Shown here piece after piece: positions 25,913 to 34,550 of a stretch of 64,000 bases of DNA. Source of the DNA: Peptococcaceae bacterium UBA7702. GTDB taxonomy: Bacteria > Bacillota > Dehalobacteriia > UBA7702. Numbering within the stretch: the stretch's first letter is position 1; the number at the start of each line of letters is the position of its first letter. A program made the translations under genes and the position numbers. The notes under the pieces are model-generated. The model did no database searches. It saw only the letters and a program-made list of their open reading frames with translations, and was not told where the DNA came from. The stretch covers positions 372,001 through 436,000 of the forward strand of contig DLGE01000001.1 of NCBI GenBank assembly GCA_002482535.1, given 5' to 3'.

Positions 25913-27160
25913 ATGGAGGAACCGTTACAGCCGACTCAAAACAGAAAACGGATCACCTTGGCGCTCTGCATTCTAACCTACGTGATGGCCTACCTCTGCC
26001 GCCTGAATTTTTCTTCGGCAGTATTGAAAATCGGCGCGGATTTCGGGGCCGGTACCGCCACCATGGGTACGGTGGGCGCCCTTTTCTTTATCGCCTACGC
26101 CTTGGGTCAGCTCATCAATGGCTTCATCGGCGACACCGTCTCCCCGGTGCGCTTTCTCATCATTGCTACCTTGGGTACGGGTATGATGAATCTATTGATG
26201 TTCTTTGCCGACCGTATCTGGCTGATTGCTCTGATCTGGGTCATGAACGGCTATTTCCAATCAATTTTCTGGGCTGCCTGTAACCGCATTCTCTCTTACT
26301 ATTACGGCGCCGGGGAGCATCATGTCATCTCTATGGGGATGTCCCTCTCCATGGTAGCCAGTTACCTGCTTTCCTGGGTGGTGCTGGGAAAATTACTGTT
26401 GACAGCGACCTGGCAAAGCTATTTTCTGATTCCCGCTCTGGTCGCCGCCGTTGTCCTGGCACTCTGGTTCTGTTTTGGGCGTTTGGAAAAAAGCGTTGCC
26501 GCCACCATTCGCAAAGCAGTACCCCCGGACCGGAGGACCCTCGGCGCTGTGGTGCGAGGGGAGGGACTTTGGTTGATCTGCTTCAGCTGCCTTTTTGTCG
26601 GCATCATCAAGGAGGGCATCGGTCTTTGGGCCCCGGTGATTTTTTTATCCGTCCTTGGCAATGACATCGACCAATCCCTGCTGTTGCTGGTACTCATCCC
26701 TTTGGGCAATTTTGGCGGCATTCTTCTCACCGGGGAATTGTTAAAACGGCTGACCCGGATCGCAGACTGCCTGTTGATCCCGTTGATGGGGGTCATAGCC
26801 CTGTTGGCGGTGGGGATCCTGTTGTTAAAAAACATTTCCCCTTATGGCGCCGTGTTTCTCACCGCCGCCATTTCCGGCCTGGTGATGGGCTGCAACAGTA
26901 TTTTAATGTCCTATCTGCCCCTCTCTTACGCTTCCCAAAACATCGTTTCCTCTCTGATCGGTATCTTTGATAGCTGCGCTTATGTGGGCGCCGCCATCTC
27001 CGGCTATGTCCTCGGCATTTTTCTCGATCATTCCCATTGGCAGATCATCCCTCTGTTTTGGCTGATTGCCGCCTTGGGGGGAGCATGCTTTGTCGCCCTG
27101 CGCCGCCGAATTCTCTGCAGGAGGGAGCAGAGGACGGGGGAAGGCAGCCAGGGCGGTTGA
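25913..27160 (+). CDS. second MFS transporter of the methylamine locus
   Basis: 415 aa, about 12 transmembrane segments. CILTYVMAYLCRLNFSSAVLK and GQLINGFIGDTVSPVRFLII place it in the same MFS branch as the gene at 22955, though clearly diverged from it. A TTAGGAGGCCTCC ribosome site precedes the ATG. It lies between a non-Pyl MttB homologue and a Pyl MttB. Substrate unknown; uptake of methylated amines or export of demethylated products are both plausible. It has no promoter of its own that I recognise and probably depends on read-through from the upstream operon. Confidence 0.8.
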   Translation: MEEPLQPTQNRKRITLALCILTYVMAYLCRLNFSSAVLKIGADFGAGTATMGTVGALFFIAYALGQLINGFIGDTVSPVRFLIIATLGTGMMNLLMFFADRIWLIALIWVMNGYFQSIFWAACNRILSYYYGAGEHHVISMGMSLSMVASYLLSWVVLGKLLLTATWQSYFLIPALVAAVVLALWFCFGRLEKSVAATIRKAVPPDRRTLGAVVRGEGLWLICFSCLFVGIIKEGIGLWAPVIFLSVLGNDIDQSLLLLVLIPLGNFGGILLTGELLKRLTRIADCLLIPLMGVIALLAVGILLLKNISPYGAVFLTAAISGLVMGCNSILMSYLPLSYASQNIVSSLIGIFDSCAYVGAAISGYVLGIFLDHSHWQIIPLFWLIAALGGACFVALRRRILCRREQRTGEGSQGG

Positions 27161-27195
27161 AATCTTTTTACCGGTAAGGCGGAAAAGGCTTGTTT

Positions 27196-27211
27196 TGGCA
27201 CGTTAATTGCA
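27196..27211 (+). promoter_or_regulatory. sigma-54 promoter of mttB (plus-strand copy)
   Basis: TGGCACGTTAATTGCA, the third -24/-12 site of this locus, 42 bases before the mttB ATG. Confidence 0.9.
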
Positions 27212-27253
27212 TTATATAAAGGTAAATTACATTGATTTAAGGAGGATTTTATT

Positions 27254-28744
27254 ATGGCAAAACGAACACTGCACCCCGGTTCTCAACGTGTGGAGGGCCT
27301 TGGTCTCAACCTATTCAGCGAGGATGAACTTTACGACATTCATCTTGCCACCATGGATGTGCTTTGGCATACGGGGGTGCGCATTGAAAGCGATGAAGCC
27401 CTGCATATCATGGAAGATCATGGCTGTGTCGTGGACTGGAAAGAAAAAATCTGCAAGATCCCCGAGTATATCGTGGAGAATGCCATTCAACTTACGCCCA
27501 GTACCATGCGGTGTTGCGGACGGGAAGAAGCTTACGATTATATCGCCGGCGGCAACCGTACGGGTTTTCTGAATTTTGGCGAAGCTGTCAAGATCATTGA
27601 CCCTTACACCAAGGAGCACCGCAGAGGCACGCGGGAAGACGTGGCCAACATCACCCGCTTTGTGGACAGCATGGATCAGGTGGTCTGTTACGAGCGGGCC
27701 CTCTCCCCGTCGGAAGCAAATCCTCATACAAGAGACGTTCACAATGTAGAGATTTTCTTGAATCATACGAAAAAGCACGGCTTTATTGGTTTGGCCAAAC
27801 CCATCAATGTCCGTGCTGCCTGTAAAATGGGGGCTGCTGTCGCCGGTGGGAAGGAAGCTTTTCGGATGCGTCCGCTGTTTTCCACCACGACAGACCCGAT
27901 CAGCCCTCTGACCCATACGAAAGATGCCAGTGAATCCCTGATCGAAGCCTGTAAATGGGGTTTGCCTTCGAAAGTCAATCCCATCAGCTTGCCTGGCGGT
28001 ACCTCCTGCGTAAATATTGCCAGTACAATGATCAATGTGAATGCGGAGATCCTCAGCATGTTTGTGCTGGGTCAGTTCTGTGATCCCGGACATCCGCTGA
28101 TTTATGGTAGTTCCACGGGGATCATGGATTTAAAGACCGGCTTGGCTTCTTTCGGCTGTCCGGAATTGGCGCTCATGAGCGCAGCCACTGCCAAACTGGC
28201 TCAATTCTACCATTTCCCCAGTTGGGTCGGGGGCGGGTAGGTAGACAGTAAACTCCCCGACGCCCAGAGCGCCCATGAAATGACCTTGACCGCCGTGATC
28301 CCGGCTTTGGCAGGCGCCAACTTGATCTACGGTCTGGGTATGTTGGATAGTGCATTGACCTGGGATTATGCTCAGATGGTGATGCACAATGAATTTGCCC
28401 GCATGATCCAGCGTGTCGTCGCCGGTATTGATGTGAATGATGAAACCATGCAAGCAGATCTACTTGCCGCGGTAGGACCAGGCGGTGAGTTCATCAGTGA
28501 AGAGCACACCTTCAAAAATATGCGCAAATTATCCCAAACCGAGTTGATTGATCGGCGCGCCCGCAACACTTGGCAGCAGGATGGCGGCAGTGATATCGTG
28601 GAACGGGCCTACGCCAAAGCCCAGGACATTCTGAAAAACTATGAGGTAGATCCTCTGCCCGAGGCGGTGCAAAGCGAACTGAAATCCATTTTGGACGACG
28701 CTGATGCCGAGGCTGAAGAGTTGCAAGCCAAAGGCCTTATATAA
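27254..28744 (+). CDS. mttB: trimethylamine:corrinoid methyltransferase MttB with pyrrolysine
   Basis: 496 aa when the in-frame UAG at 28238-28240 is read as Pyl329. The flanks are PSWVGGG before and VDSKLPDAQSAHEMTLTAVI after, in the same frame and with uninterrupted family similarity to the end. The UAG sits at the same aligned position as in the minus-strand copy. Two independent nonsense mutations there would be very unlikely. MttB demethylates trimethylamine, passing the methyl group to a corrinoid protein. SD TTAAGGAGG is 9 bases upstream of the ATG. It is monocistronic, with its own sigma-54 promoter and a terminator at 28768. Roughly half of its residues match the copy at 19487, so the two may differ in substrate. 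Confidence 0.93.
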
Positions 28745-28767
28745 TCATATAAAAGTATAATGAATAT

Positions 28768-28822
28768 CACCCCAACCGTTAGACAGTGTGATCGATTGAA
28801 AAACGGAAGGGGTGTTTTTTTT
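28768..28822 (+). terminator. terminator of mttB
   Basis: CACCCC-AA-CCG paired with CGG-AA-GGGGTG (one symmetrical internal loop), followed by eight T. Confidence 0.8.
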
Positions 28823-28993
28823 ACAACAAAAGGAGTGTTAAACCAAAACGATGACAGTATCAAAGCTGGTCGTCATCTTGCCAAGGCTACTCTTAAACGC
28901 GTTAAAAAACCTTTTTGGCACGGGAAAATGCAGAAGAAGTGCTCTTGTAAAATATTTGATGAGGGTACCAAACATTTTCACCAAAGCAAAATT

Positions 28994-29022
28994 TTGCAAT
29001 TTCTTTGATTGTATGTTACAAT
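28994..29022 (+). promoter_or_regulatory. sigma-A promoter of amidase gene
   Basis: TTGCAA (28994-28999), 17-base spacer, TACAAT (29017-29022). Confidence 0.75.
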
Positions 29023-29054
29023 GATAAAAATCCAATAGGGGAGGTTCTTTGTGG

Positions 29055-30428
29055 ATGGATATCAAAAAAGAAAACGTGGCCAGACCGGTACGGTGGATTG
29101 CTTTGGCGGTTTTTCTGAGCATTTCCTTTACACTGTTTTTCTCCGCGTCCGGCTTGGCCGGTATGATTCCTTTCTCCGTAAAGACAACGAAAGACGAATT
29201 AAACATCAGAGTCAAGGCAGATACGTTTTCCGATATTCTGACCGTGATCGAAACGGCAGGAACAGCCCTCTATCCAGTAGAAGAAAACGGCAACTGGTAT
29301 AAAATCCGTTTCGCCAATAATCTTTACGGCTATGTTTTTAAAGCTTATGTGGAGCAGGGAGACGCCTTTCCTACTAAGATTTCACTGTTTCCCGGTGCTG
29401 CACTGCGCACAAGCACCAACGCCGACGCTCAAGTCCACACCATCTGTTCCACCGGCGGTCAAGTGTCGGTGATGACCTATGATGATACCTGGTATTACGT
29501 GACAACTTACCGGGGAGAAAAAGGCTATATGCTCAAATCTTCGTTATACGAGCCGACTCCCGCCTATCCCGTCATTGAGGGTCAGGATGTCGAGGTTGAG
29601 CTGGACACCTTGGTGAAGGTGACTTCTGCCACCGCGAACATCCGTTCCGGCCCAAGCACCTCCTATGCCAAAGTGATAACGGTAACCGCCGGTACGATCC
29701 TAACGGTGATTTCTCAAACAAATGGCAGTGACGGTTACGTATGGTATAAAATCTCCACTTCCGGCGGTACGGAAGGATATATCCGCAGTGACCTGGTAAC
29801 AGCCTACAGCACTGAAACGGCCCTTGCCGGTAAAGTGGTTGCCATTGATCCGGGACACGGCTGCTATAAAACCGATGACGCCAACACCATGGACGACGGT
29901 AATGTGGGACCCTCCGGCTTATTGGAAAAGGATGTGAATCTTGCCGTCTCCCTGTATCTCAAGGCCTATTTACAAGCGTCCGGGGCGACGGTGGTAATGA
30001 CCCGCAGCAAAGACGTAGGGGTGATGACTTTAGCAAGTCGGGCCGCTACCGCCAATGACGCCAATGCCGATATCTTTATTTCCGTCCACTGTAACGCCTC
30101 GATCACCGATAGCAAGAAAAACGGTGTCATTACCTATTATTTCGGCGGCAATGCGGCGACACCGGTTAGTGCGACACTCCTTGCCAAGCGCAAAGCTTTG
30201 GCGGCGGATGTGCAGAATGCCCTTGTGGCAGAGAACGGCAGTGCGAATCTCGGTACCGGCAGCGATGGCTTTACCGTTTTGGTGAAATCCACGATGCCCT
30301 CGGTTTTGGTGGAGATCGGTTATATCACCAATCCGGAAGAAGAGGCGCTCCTGGCCACCGCCGCGTATCAGCAGCTCTGCGGCAAAGGCATTTATAAGGG
30401 TGTACTCAAATACTTTGAAACGAATTAA
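29055..30428 (+). CDS. N-acetylmuramoyl-L-alanine amidase with three SH3 domains
   Basis: 457 aa from ATG 29055, 10 bases after GGGGAGG (a TTG two codons earlier is less likely). Signal peptide/anchor at about 14-36. Three bacterial SH3-like domains lie at about 40-98, 105-160 and 175-245 (LNIRVKADTF; LRTSTNADAQ; TANIRSGPSTSYAKV). The C-terminal Amidase_3 domain (about 255-457) has zinc-site motifs VAIDPGHG, the Glu in GLLEKDVNL, and ISVHCNA, plus VLVEIGYITNPEE. It cleaves the amide bond between muramic acid and the stem peptide in cell separation or wall turnover. It is exported. Confidence 0.93.
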   Translation: MDIKKENVARPVRWIALAVFLSISFTLFFSASGLAGMIPFSVKTTKDELNIRVKADTFSDILTVIETAGTALYPVEENGNWYKIRFANNLYGYVFKAYVEQGDAFPTKISLFPGAALRTSTNADAQVHTICSTGGQVSVMTYDDTWYYVTTYRGEKGYMLKSSLYEPTPAYPVIEGQDVEVELDTLVKVTSATANIRSGPSTSYAKVITVTAGTILTVISQTNGSDGYVWYKISTSGGTEGYIRSDLVTAYSTETALAGKVVAIDPGHGCYKTDDANTMDDGNVGPSGLLEKDVNLAVSLYLKAYLQASGATVVMTRSKDVGVMTLASRAATANDANADIFISVHCNASITDSKKNGVITYYFGGNAATPVSATLLAKRKALAADVQNALVAENGSANLGTGSDGFTVLVKSTMPSVLVEIGYITNPEEEALLATAAYQQLCGKGIYKGVLKYFETN

Positions 30429-30449
30429 AAATCAATCAATCATACAAAT

Positions 30450-30480
30450 AAACTCCCCGTCAAGGGACGGGGAGTTTTCT
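30450..30480 (+). terminator. terminator of amidase gene
   Basis: AACTCCCCGTC, loop AAGG, GACGGGGAGTT, then TTC. It also lies at the 3' end of the convergent DUF6809 gene. Confidence 0.85.
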
Positions 30481-30535
30481 TATCTACTTTTAACTGTCTG
30501 CCAAATCTTTTGATTTCATGATTGCGCAGGTAATA

Positions 30536-30832
30536 TCACTCATAGCCGTCCACCAATTCCTCTTTGCCTGTGAAGGCCTCCGTCATGAGCAAGACGCCAA
30601 GTCTGAAACCGTAACTAAATTTTTGATAACGTACCATGTCATCCATTTCCGCCTGTGCGTCGTTAAATTTTTCAAAGATTTCTTTTTCCTTTTCGTTCAG
30701 ATGCTCAAGGAGATTTTCTCTGTTTTTCTCACGCAGGCGGGCCAGTTCGACAAAGGGTGAGTCTTCACTGTAAAATTTAACATCGGGGCGAATATTGCCA
30801 TAATAAAGTTCTTCTAACATTGTAATTCCCAT
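30536..30832 (-). CDS. DUF6809 family protein
   Basis: 98 aa. The start MLEELYYGNIRPD and the C-terminal FSYGFRLGVLLMTEAF are typical of this small Firmicutes family. Helical, charged, no signal peptide. The function is unknown. The ATG at 30832 has GGAAAGGAAAG upstream; the family start may be the internal Met four codons later. It is downstream of the ribbon-helix-helix gene on the same strand with a 144-base gap. Confidence 0.75.
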   Translation of the reverse strand: MGITMLEELYYGNIRPDVKFYSEDSPFVELARLREKNRENLLEHLNEKEKEIFEKFNDAQAEMDDMVRYQKFSYGFRLGVLLMTEAFTGKEELVDGYE

Positions 30833-30976
30833 TGTTTCTTTCCTTTCCGTATTGTTTATTCAACAACCCTTGAAAGAAAGCATAGCGCATGATATAATAT
30901 TTACGCTGTAACTGTCTTTCAGACGGTTGCCGTGGGGGAAGTGGCTTCAGCTTTAGTGAGGAGGAGCCGCTTCCTT

Positions 30977-31156
30977 TCATTTTTTGTGGAGCTTGCCATA
31001 CTTTTCACGGATACTTTTCCGTACAAATTCAGAACGATTTGTATCTTCCATTTCACAGCATTTATCCAGTTTCTCTAAAGTATCCTTGTCCATTTTTACA
31101 CGCAGCATAAAAGTTTTTGGACTATCAGTAGGGCGCCCCATTTTTTTGTCTGCCAC
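30977..31156 (-). CDS. small ribbon-helix-helix DNA-binding protein
   Basis: 59 aa from GTG 31156, with GAGGTGAT a few bases upstream. The N-terminus MADKKMGRPTDSPKT is followed by a beta strand (TFMLRVKMD) and two helices (KDTLEKLDKCCEM; NRSEFVRKSIREKYG), a CopG/Arc-type RHH fold. Such proteins bind direct or inverted repeats as dimers and often repress their own gene. Two direct repeats overlap the promoter upstream. No toxin partner is obvious; DUF6809 is the next gene. It could be an orphan antitoxin-type regulator. Confidence 0.8.
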   Translation of the reverse strand: MADKKMGRPTDSPKTFMLRVKMDKDTLEKLDKCCEMEDTNRSEFVRKSIREKYGKLHKK

Positions 31157-31178
31157 GAAGTTTCATCACCTCACTTTT

Positions 31179-31222
31179 GTAGCACCTAAAGTAATTATAA
31201 TTAAGGTAGCACCAAAAGTCAA
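31179..31222 (-). promoter_or_regulatory. promoter with direct-repeat operator for RHH gene
   Basis: Minus-strand TTGACT (31217-31222), 17-base spacer, TATAAT (31194-31199). Direct repeats GTAGCACC-T/A-AAAG at 31179-31191 and 31206-31218 (27-base period) bracket the -10. They are a likely operator for the RHH protein itself. Confidence 0.75.
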
Positions 31223-31244
31223 GAATGATTTGTATTATTTCATA

Positions 31245-31275
31245 AAAAACTCCCCGTTGTGCAACGGGGAGTTTT
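31245..31275 (-). terminator. terminator of glpK
   Basis: AACTCCCCGTTG paired with CAACGGGGAGTT and a T-run on the minus strand. It is close in sequence to the hairpin at 30450. Confidence 0.85.
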
Positions 31276-31286
31276 CTTTTCTGATT

Positions 31287-32759
31287 TTATAATAGTTTTC
31301 TGACGGCGTCCTCCCAGCCGGCAAGCAGTTGATCCCGCCGGTCTTTTGCCATTTTCGGCGTAAAAACCCTTTCGATTTGTTGAAGTTTCGCGATTTCAGC
31401 GGTGCCTTTCCAGTAGCCGACGCTGAGACCGGCGAGGTATGCTGCTCCCAAAGCGGTGGTCTCGATGCATTTGGGGCGGTATACTGCCGTTTCCGTGATG
31501 TCCGCTTGGAATTGCATCAGAAAATTGTTGGCGCAGGCGCCGCCGTCCACTTTTAAGGCGCTCAGCTCCGTTTCGGCGTCGTTGGTCATGGCTTTGAGTA
31601 CGTCGTAAGATTGAAAAGCCAGGGACTCCAAAGCGGCCCTGATGATGTGGTTGCGGTTTGTGCCCCGGGAAAGCCCGGTAATGATGCCCCTGGCTTCAGG
31701 ATTCCAGTATGGCGCGCCCAGTCCCACGAAAGCGGGGACAAAGTAAACGCCGTTGGTGTTCTCCACGGAATCAGCGCAACCTTCGCTTTCTCCGGCGGTT
31801 TCAATGATTTTCAGTTGGTCCCGCAGCCACTGAATGGCCGCCCCGGCAATGAAAACCGAGCCTTCCAAAGCGTAATAGACTTGATTGTTATATCCCCAGG
31901 CAATGGTGGTCAGCAGCCCGTTTTTTGAGGTTACCGGCGTGGTACCGGTATTTAAGAGCATAAAACAGCCGGTGCCATAGGTATTTTTGGCGCTGCCCTT
32001 CGTGAAACAGCCCTGTCCGAAAAGGGCGGCTTGCTGATCGCCAGCGATGCCGCCAATGGGGATGCTGCCGCCAAAAAGCGTGGTTTCCCCGAATATTTCA
32101 CTGGAGGGACGCGCTTCAGGCAACATGGAACGGGGGATTTCCAAAAGGTTGAGAATATCCTGATCCCATTGCAAGGTTTCAATGTTAAAGAGCAGGGTAC
32201 GGCTGGCGTTGGAATAATCGGTGGCGTGAACTCTGCCTTCGGTCAGTTTCCAAAGCAGCCACGTATCCACCGTGCCGAAAAGCAGTTCGCCTCTTTCGGC
32301 TTTTTTTCTCGTACCGGGAACATGGTCCAAAATCCATTTGATTTTCGTGGCGGAAAAATAGGCGTCGATGCAGAGACCGGTTTTTTCCCGAATCATCTCG
32401 CCGTATCCTTCGTCGATCAAAGCGGCGCAATCCTCCGCGGTGCGGCGGCACTGCCAGACGATGGCGGGGTTCACCGGCTCGCCGGTGGCCTTATCCCAAA
32501 CGACGGTGGTTTCCCGCTGGTTGGTGATGCCGATGGCGGCAATGTTTTCGGCGGTCAAGTCTTTTTGTTGCAACGCCTCTGCGGCGACGCCGAACTGGGT
32601 TGACCAGATTTCCCTGGCATCCTGTTCCACCCAGCCTGATTTCGGAAAATACTGGGTGAATTCCTTTTGGGCTTTGGCCACGGTGTTGCCCATTTGGTCA
32701 AAAATGATGCAGCGGGAGCTTGTGGTCCCTTGGTCAAGGGACATGATATACTTCTTCAC
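31287..32759 (-). CDS. glpK: glycerol kinase
   Basis: 490 aa FGGY kinase. N-terminal SLDQGTTSSRCIIFDQMG, GITNQRETTVVWDK, GTVDTWLLWKLTEG, GDQQAALFGQGCF and ALKVDGGACANNFLMQFQAD match GlpK closely. It phosphorylates glycerol to glycerol-3-phosphate. It is not in a glp operon here: no glpF, glpD or regulator is adjacent. The 3' neighbour is the RHH gene and the 5' neighbour a divergent small ORF. Confidence 0.95.
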   Translation of the reverse strand: MKKYIMSLDQGTTSSRCIIFDQMGNTVAKAQKEFTQYFPKSGWVEQDAREIWSTQFGVAAEALQQKDLTAENIAAIGITNQRETTVVWDKATGEPVNPAIVWQCRRTAEDCAALIDEGYGEMIREKTGLCIDAYFSATKIKWILDHVPGTRKKAERGELLFGTVDTWLLWKLTEGRVHATDYSNASRTLLFNIETLQWDQDILNLLEIPRSMLPEARPSSEIFGETTLFGGSIPIGGIAGDQQAALFGQGCFTKGSAKNTYGTGCFMLLNTGTTPVTSKNGLLTTIAWGYNNQVYYALEGSVFIAGAAIQWLRDQLKIIETAGESEGCADSVENTNGVYFVPAFVGLGAPYWNPEARGIITGLSRGTNRNHIIRAALESLAFQSYDVLKAMTNDAETELSALKVDGGACANNFLMQFQADITETAVYRPKCIETTALGAAYLAGLSVGYWKGTAEIAKLQQIERVFTPKMAKDRRDQLLAGWEDAVRKLL

Positions 32760-32831
32760 GAACCGATCCTCCGCTTTTACATGATTTTTTTGCTGTGATG
32801 CATACTACTTTTGACAAAGGAGGTGTTATCA

Positions 32832-32960
32832 TTGCATACAAGCGATTATAAAGTTGCCGAATTGAAGTCCTGCTGCCCGGATAATCTTTGCAAATGGGAA
32901 AAGCAGCTGGCAGCGGACAACGGCAGAGAGATCGTGCTGATTGCTTACGAAAAAAGATAA
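32832..32960 (+). CDS. 42-residue Cys-containing small protein
   Basis: TTG start at 32832 with AAAGGAGGTG optimally spaced and TTGACA-like sequence just before. The product begins MHTSDYKVAELKSCCPDN, continues LCKWEKQLA and ends with a basic AYEKR. Three Cys in a CC-N4-C pattern suggest metal binding or a redox role. A strong terminator follows at 32989. Function unknown; too short for similarity to be judged by eye. Confidence 0.55.
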   Translation: MHTSDYKVAELKSCCPDNLCKWEKQLAADNGREIVLIAYEKR

Positions 32961-32988
32961 CATAAAATAAAGTAGAAGTAAGCGATCA

Positions 32989-33027
32989 AAGAAATGACCG
33001 GGGGAAAGAATTCCCGGTCATTTCTTT
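32989..33027. terminator. bidirectional terminator
   Basis: AGAAATGACCGGG paired with CCCGGTCATTTCT, then a T-run. It serves the small ORF and the convergent gene at 33034. Confidence 0.85.
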
Positions 33028-33033
33028 TTGAGA

Positions 33034-33519
33034 TCATTCGTATTCACACATTTTGGCGGTGCAAAATCGGCAAAGTGAATCTTTGTCATGAATATACTGT
33101 CGTTTTGCGGTGCAAAAATAATCTTTCCCTTTTTGATAGACCTTGCCGCCGGCGGGAAGCTGCATTTCCGGGGGATGCAGGGGCAGTTTTGCGACAAAAG
33201 TTTTATAAAGACTTAGAATTCGGATATAATCCTTTAAATCTTTTTGACCGGGAGCATAGGTATCCATGTAACCGTTGATGCTGTCGATAAAATGCTGATC
33301 ATATGGATCGGGGATGTTTTCACCGTAAAAACTGCCGGCATTTTCTTTCAGCTCAAGCATGGTTTTTAAATTGTAAAGGGTGTTTTTTTCGTTGAGATAG
33401 GCTTCGCTGCCTACGGGGTATTCACTGACCTTTTCTGCATGGTACTGTTTTTTTAGCATATCCACAGGCCATTTAGCCGCTTCTTCCTGCAATTGCAGTA
33501 ATAGTTTTTGAGAATCCAT
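33034..33519 (-). CDS. DUF2115 (UPF0305)-like protein
   Basis: 161 aa, cytosolic. The C-terminus has DKDSLCRFCTAKMCEYE after GKDYFCTAKRQ, a cysteine pattern like that of UPF0305/DUF2115 proteins known mostly from methanogens. The rest is helical. Function unknown. It lies 22 bases downstream of the 33543 gene on the same strand, so they are probably co-transcribed. Family assignment is by remembered motif only. Confidence 0.6.
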   Translation of the reverse strand: MDSQKLLLQLQEEAAKWPVDMLKKQYHAEKVSEYPVGSEAYLNEKNTLYNLKTMLELKENAGSFYGENIPDPYDQHFIDSINGYMDTYAPGQKDLKDYIRILSLYKTFVAKLPLHPPEMQLPAGGKVYQKGKDYFCTAKRQYIHDKDSLCRFCTAKMCEYE

Positions 33520-33542
33520 GATTCTTTCTTATTCCTTATGCT

Positions 33543-34550
33543 TTATTCTTCCGGTGAAAAGCTGCCGACCATTGCCAAGAAATCATCGATGATCGCAAGC
33601 TGCCGGCTTTCTTTTAAGTCGATGTTGAGCCTGTCGCATAAATCGCTGAGCAGTCGGTAAAGTTCGGCTCCGCGAATATTGATTTTCCGGGGCAGGCCAT
33701 TTTCGTTAAAATACTTGGCAATGAATTCAAAAAAGGCTTCTTCCTCATTGGCCCCTTCCTCAAAAATGCATTGATCAGCGATATAACCCTGATCGGTGTC
33801 GGCAATGATGCAGAGTTTTGGGAAGAAGGGGACGGGACCCAGACCGCTGCCCACCGGGGTATTCATATAACAATTGTCGATTTCCAAACATTTGCCATGT
33901 TTTTTCAAGCGTTTCAGCCGGGCAATATAAAAGTCATCTTTGACGACGAGAGGTTGTTTTTCTTTCAGACTTTCGTCAAAGGGGGCAATCACAACAGTGA
34001 TCACACCCTTGTTTTCCGCATACCGTACCGTTTCTTTCTCGGGGTCGAAGGGCTGATCACCGAAGATTCGGTCGGCTTCCAGGAAGGCCGTTAAGCCCAT
34101 AATCAGCAGATTCAGCTGATCGCTGTTGATGTACCAAGGCGTGAAGCCCGGTCGATAGACGCGAAAGTAGATGTGGCCATCGGCGGATCGGTCGGGAACG
34201 AACTGCGCCAATTCCATGGCGGTGAAATCACCGACGCCAAGCATGTCCTTTTCTCCAAACAAAGCGGAAACGCAGCTTTGATTGGCGATGATGGTCTGCA
34301 TCGAAAGCCCGTCACTTTCGGTTAGGATATTCAGGTATTTTTTGATATCTTCCTTACCTTGATAGACTGATATACCCAAAACTTCCTCTTCAAAACCGTG
34401 TATTGTCATGTAAAAGGGCTCGTTTCGGTTTTCTTTTACGAACGTAAAAATCAGCTCTTCGGGATATTTCCGCCAAGGCTGCCGCGTCCTAATTTGTTCG
34501 GCAAGGCGAAATAAGTCTTGCCATTGATTGCCGGTTGGAACTTCAAACAT
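33543..34550 (-). CDS. DUF7309/DUF6930-type protein of unknown function
   Basis: 335 aa from ATG 34550 (GAGGT 8 bases upstream). Upstream in-frame Mets would run into the divergent rpmB gene and lack ribosome sites. The N-terminal part (MFEVPTGNQWQDLFRLAEQI) and central QTIIANQSCVSALFGEKDML followed by PEKETVRYAENKGVITVVIA recall the DUF7309 and DUF6930 domains seen together in some Clostridia. No enzyme motif or membrane segment is seen. It is probably an operon with the DUF2115-like gene. Confidence 0.65.
   Translation of the reverse strand: MFEVPTGNQWQDLFRLAEQIRTRQPWRKYPEELIFTFVKENRNEPFYMTIHGFEEEVLGISVYQGKEDIKKYLNILTESDGLSMQTIIANQSCVSALFGEKDMLGVGDFTAMELAQFVPDRSADGHIYFRVYRPGFTPWYINSDQLNLLIMGLTAFLEADRIFGDQPFDPEKETVRYAENKGVITVVIAPFDESLKEKQPLVVKDDFYIARLKRLKKHGKCLEIDNCYMNTPVGSGLGPVPFFPKLCIIADTDQGYIADQCIFEEGANEEEAFFEFIAKYFNENGLPRKINIRGAELYRLLSDLCDRLNIDLKESRQLAIIDDFLAMVGSFSPEE

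Noticed and set aside
27254..28744. Two separate genes or a nonsense-mutated pseudogene at the mttB copies
   Set aside because: Both copies have a UAG at the same aligned site, the frame is kept on both sides and similarity is continuous. This fits pyrrolysine, not decay.
28760..29008. 82-codon ORF after mttB
   Set aside because: It starts within the mttB terminator, has no ribosome site and includes the amidase promoter region.
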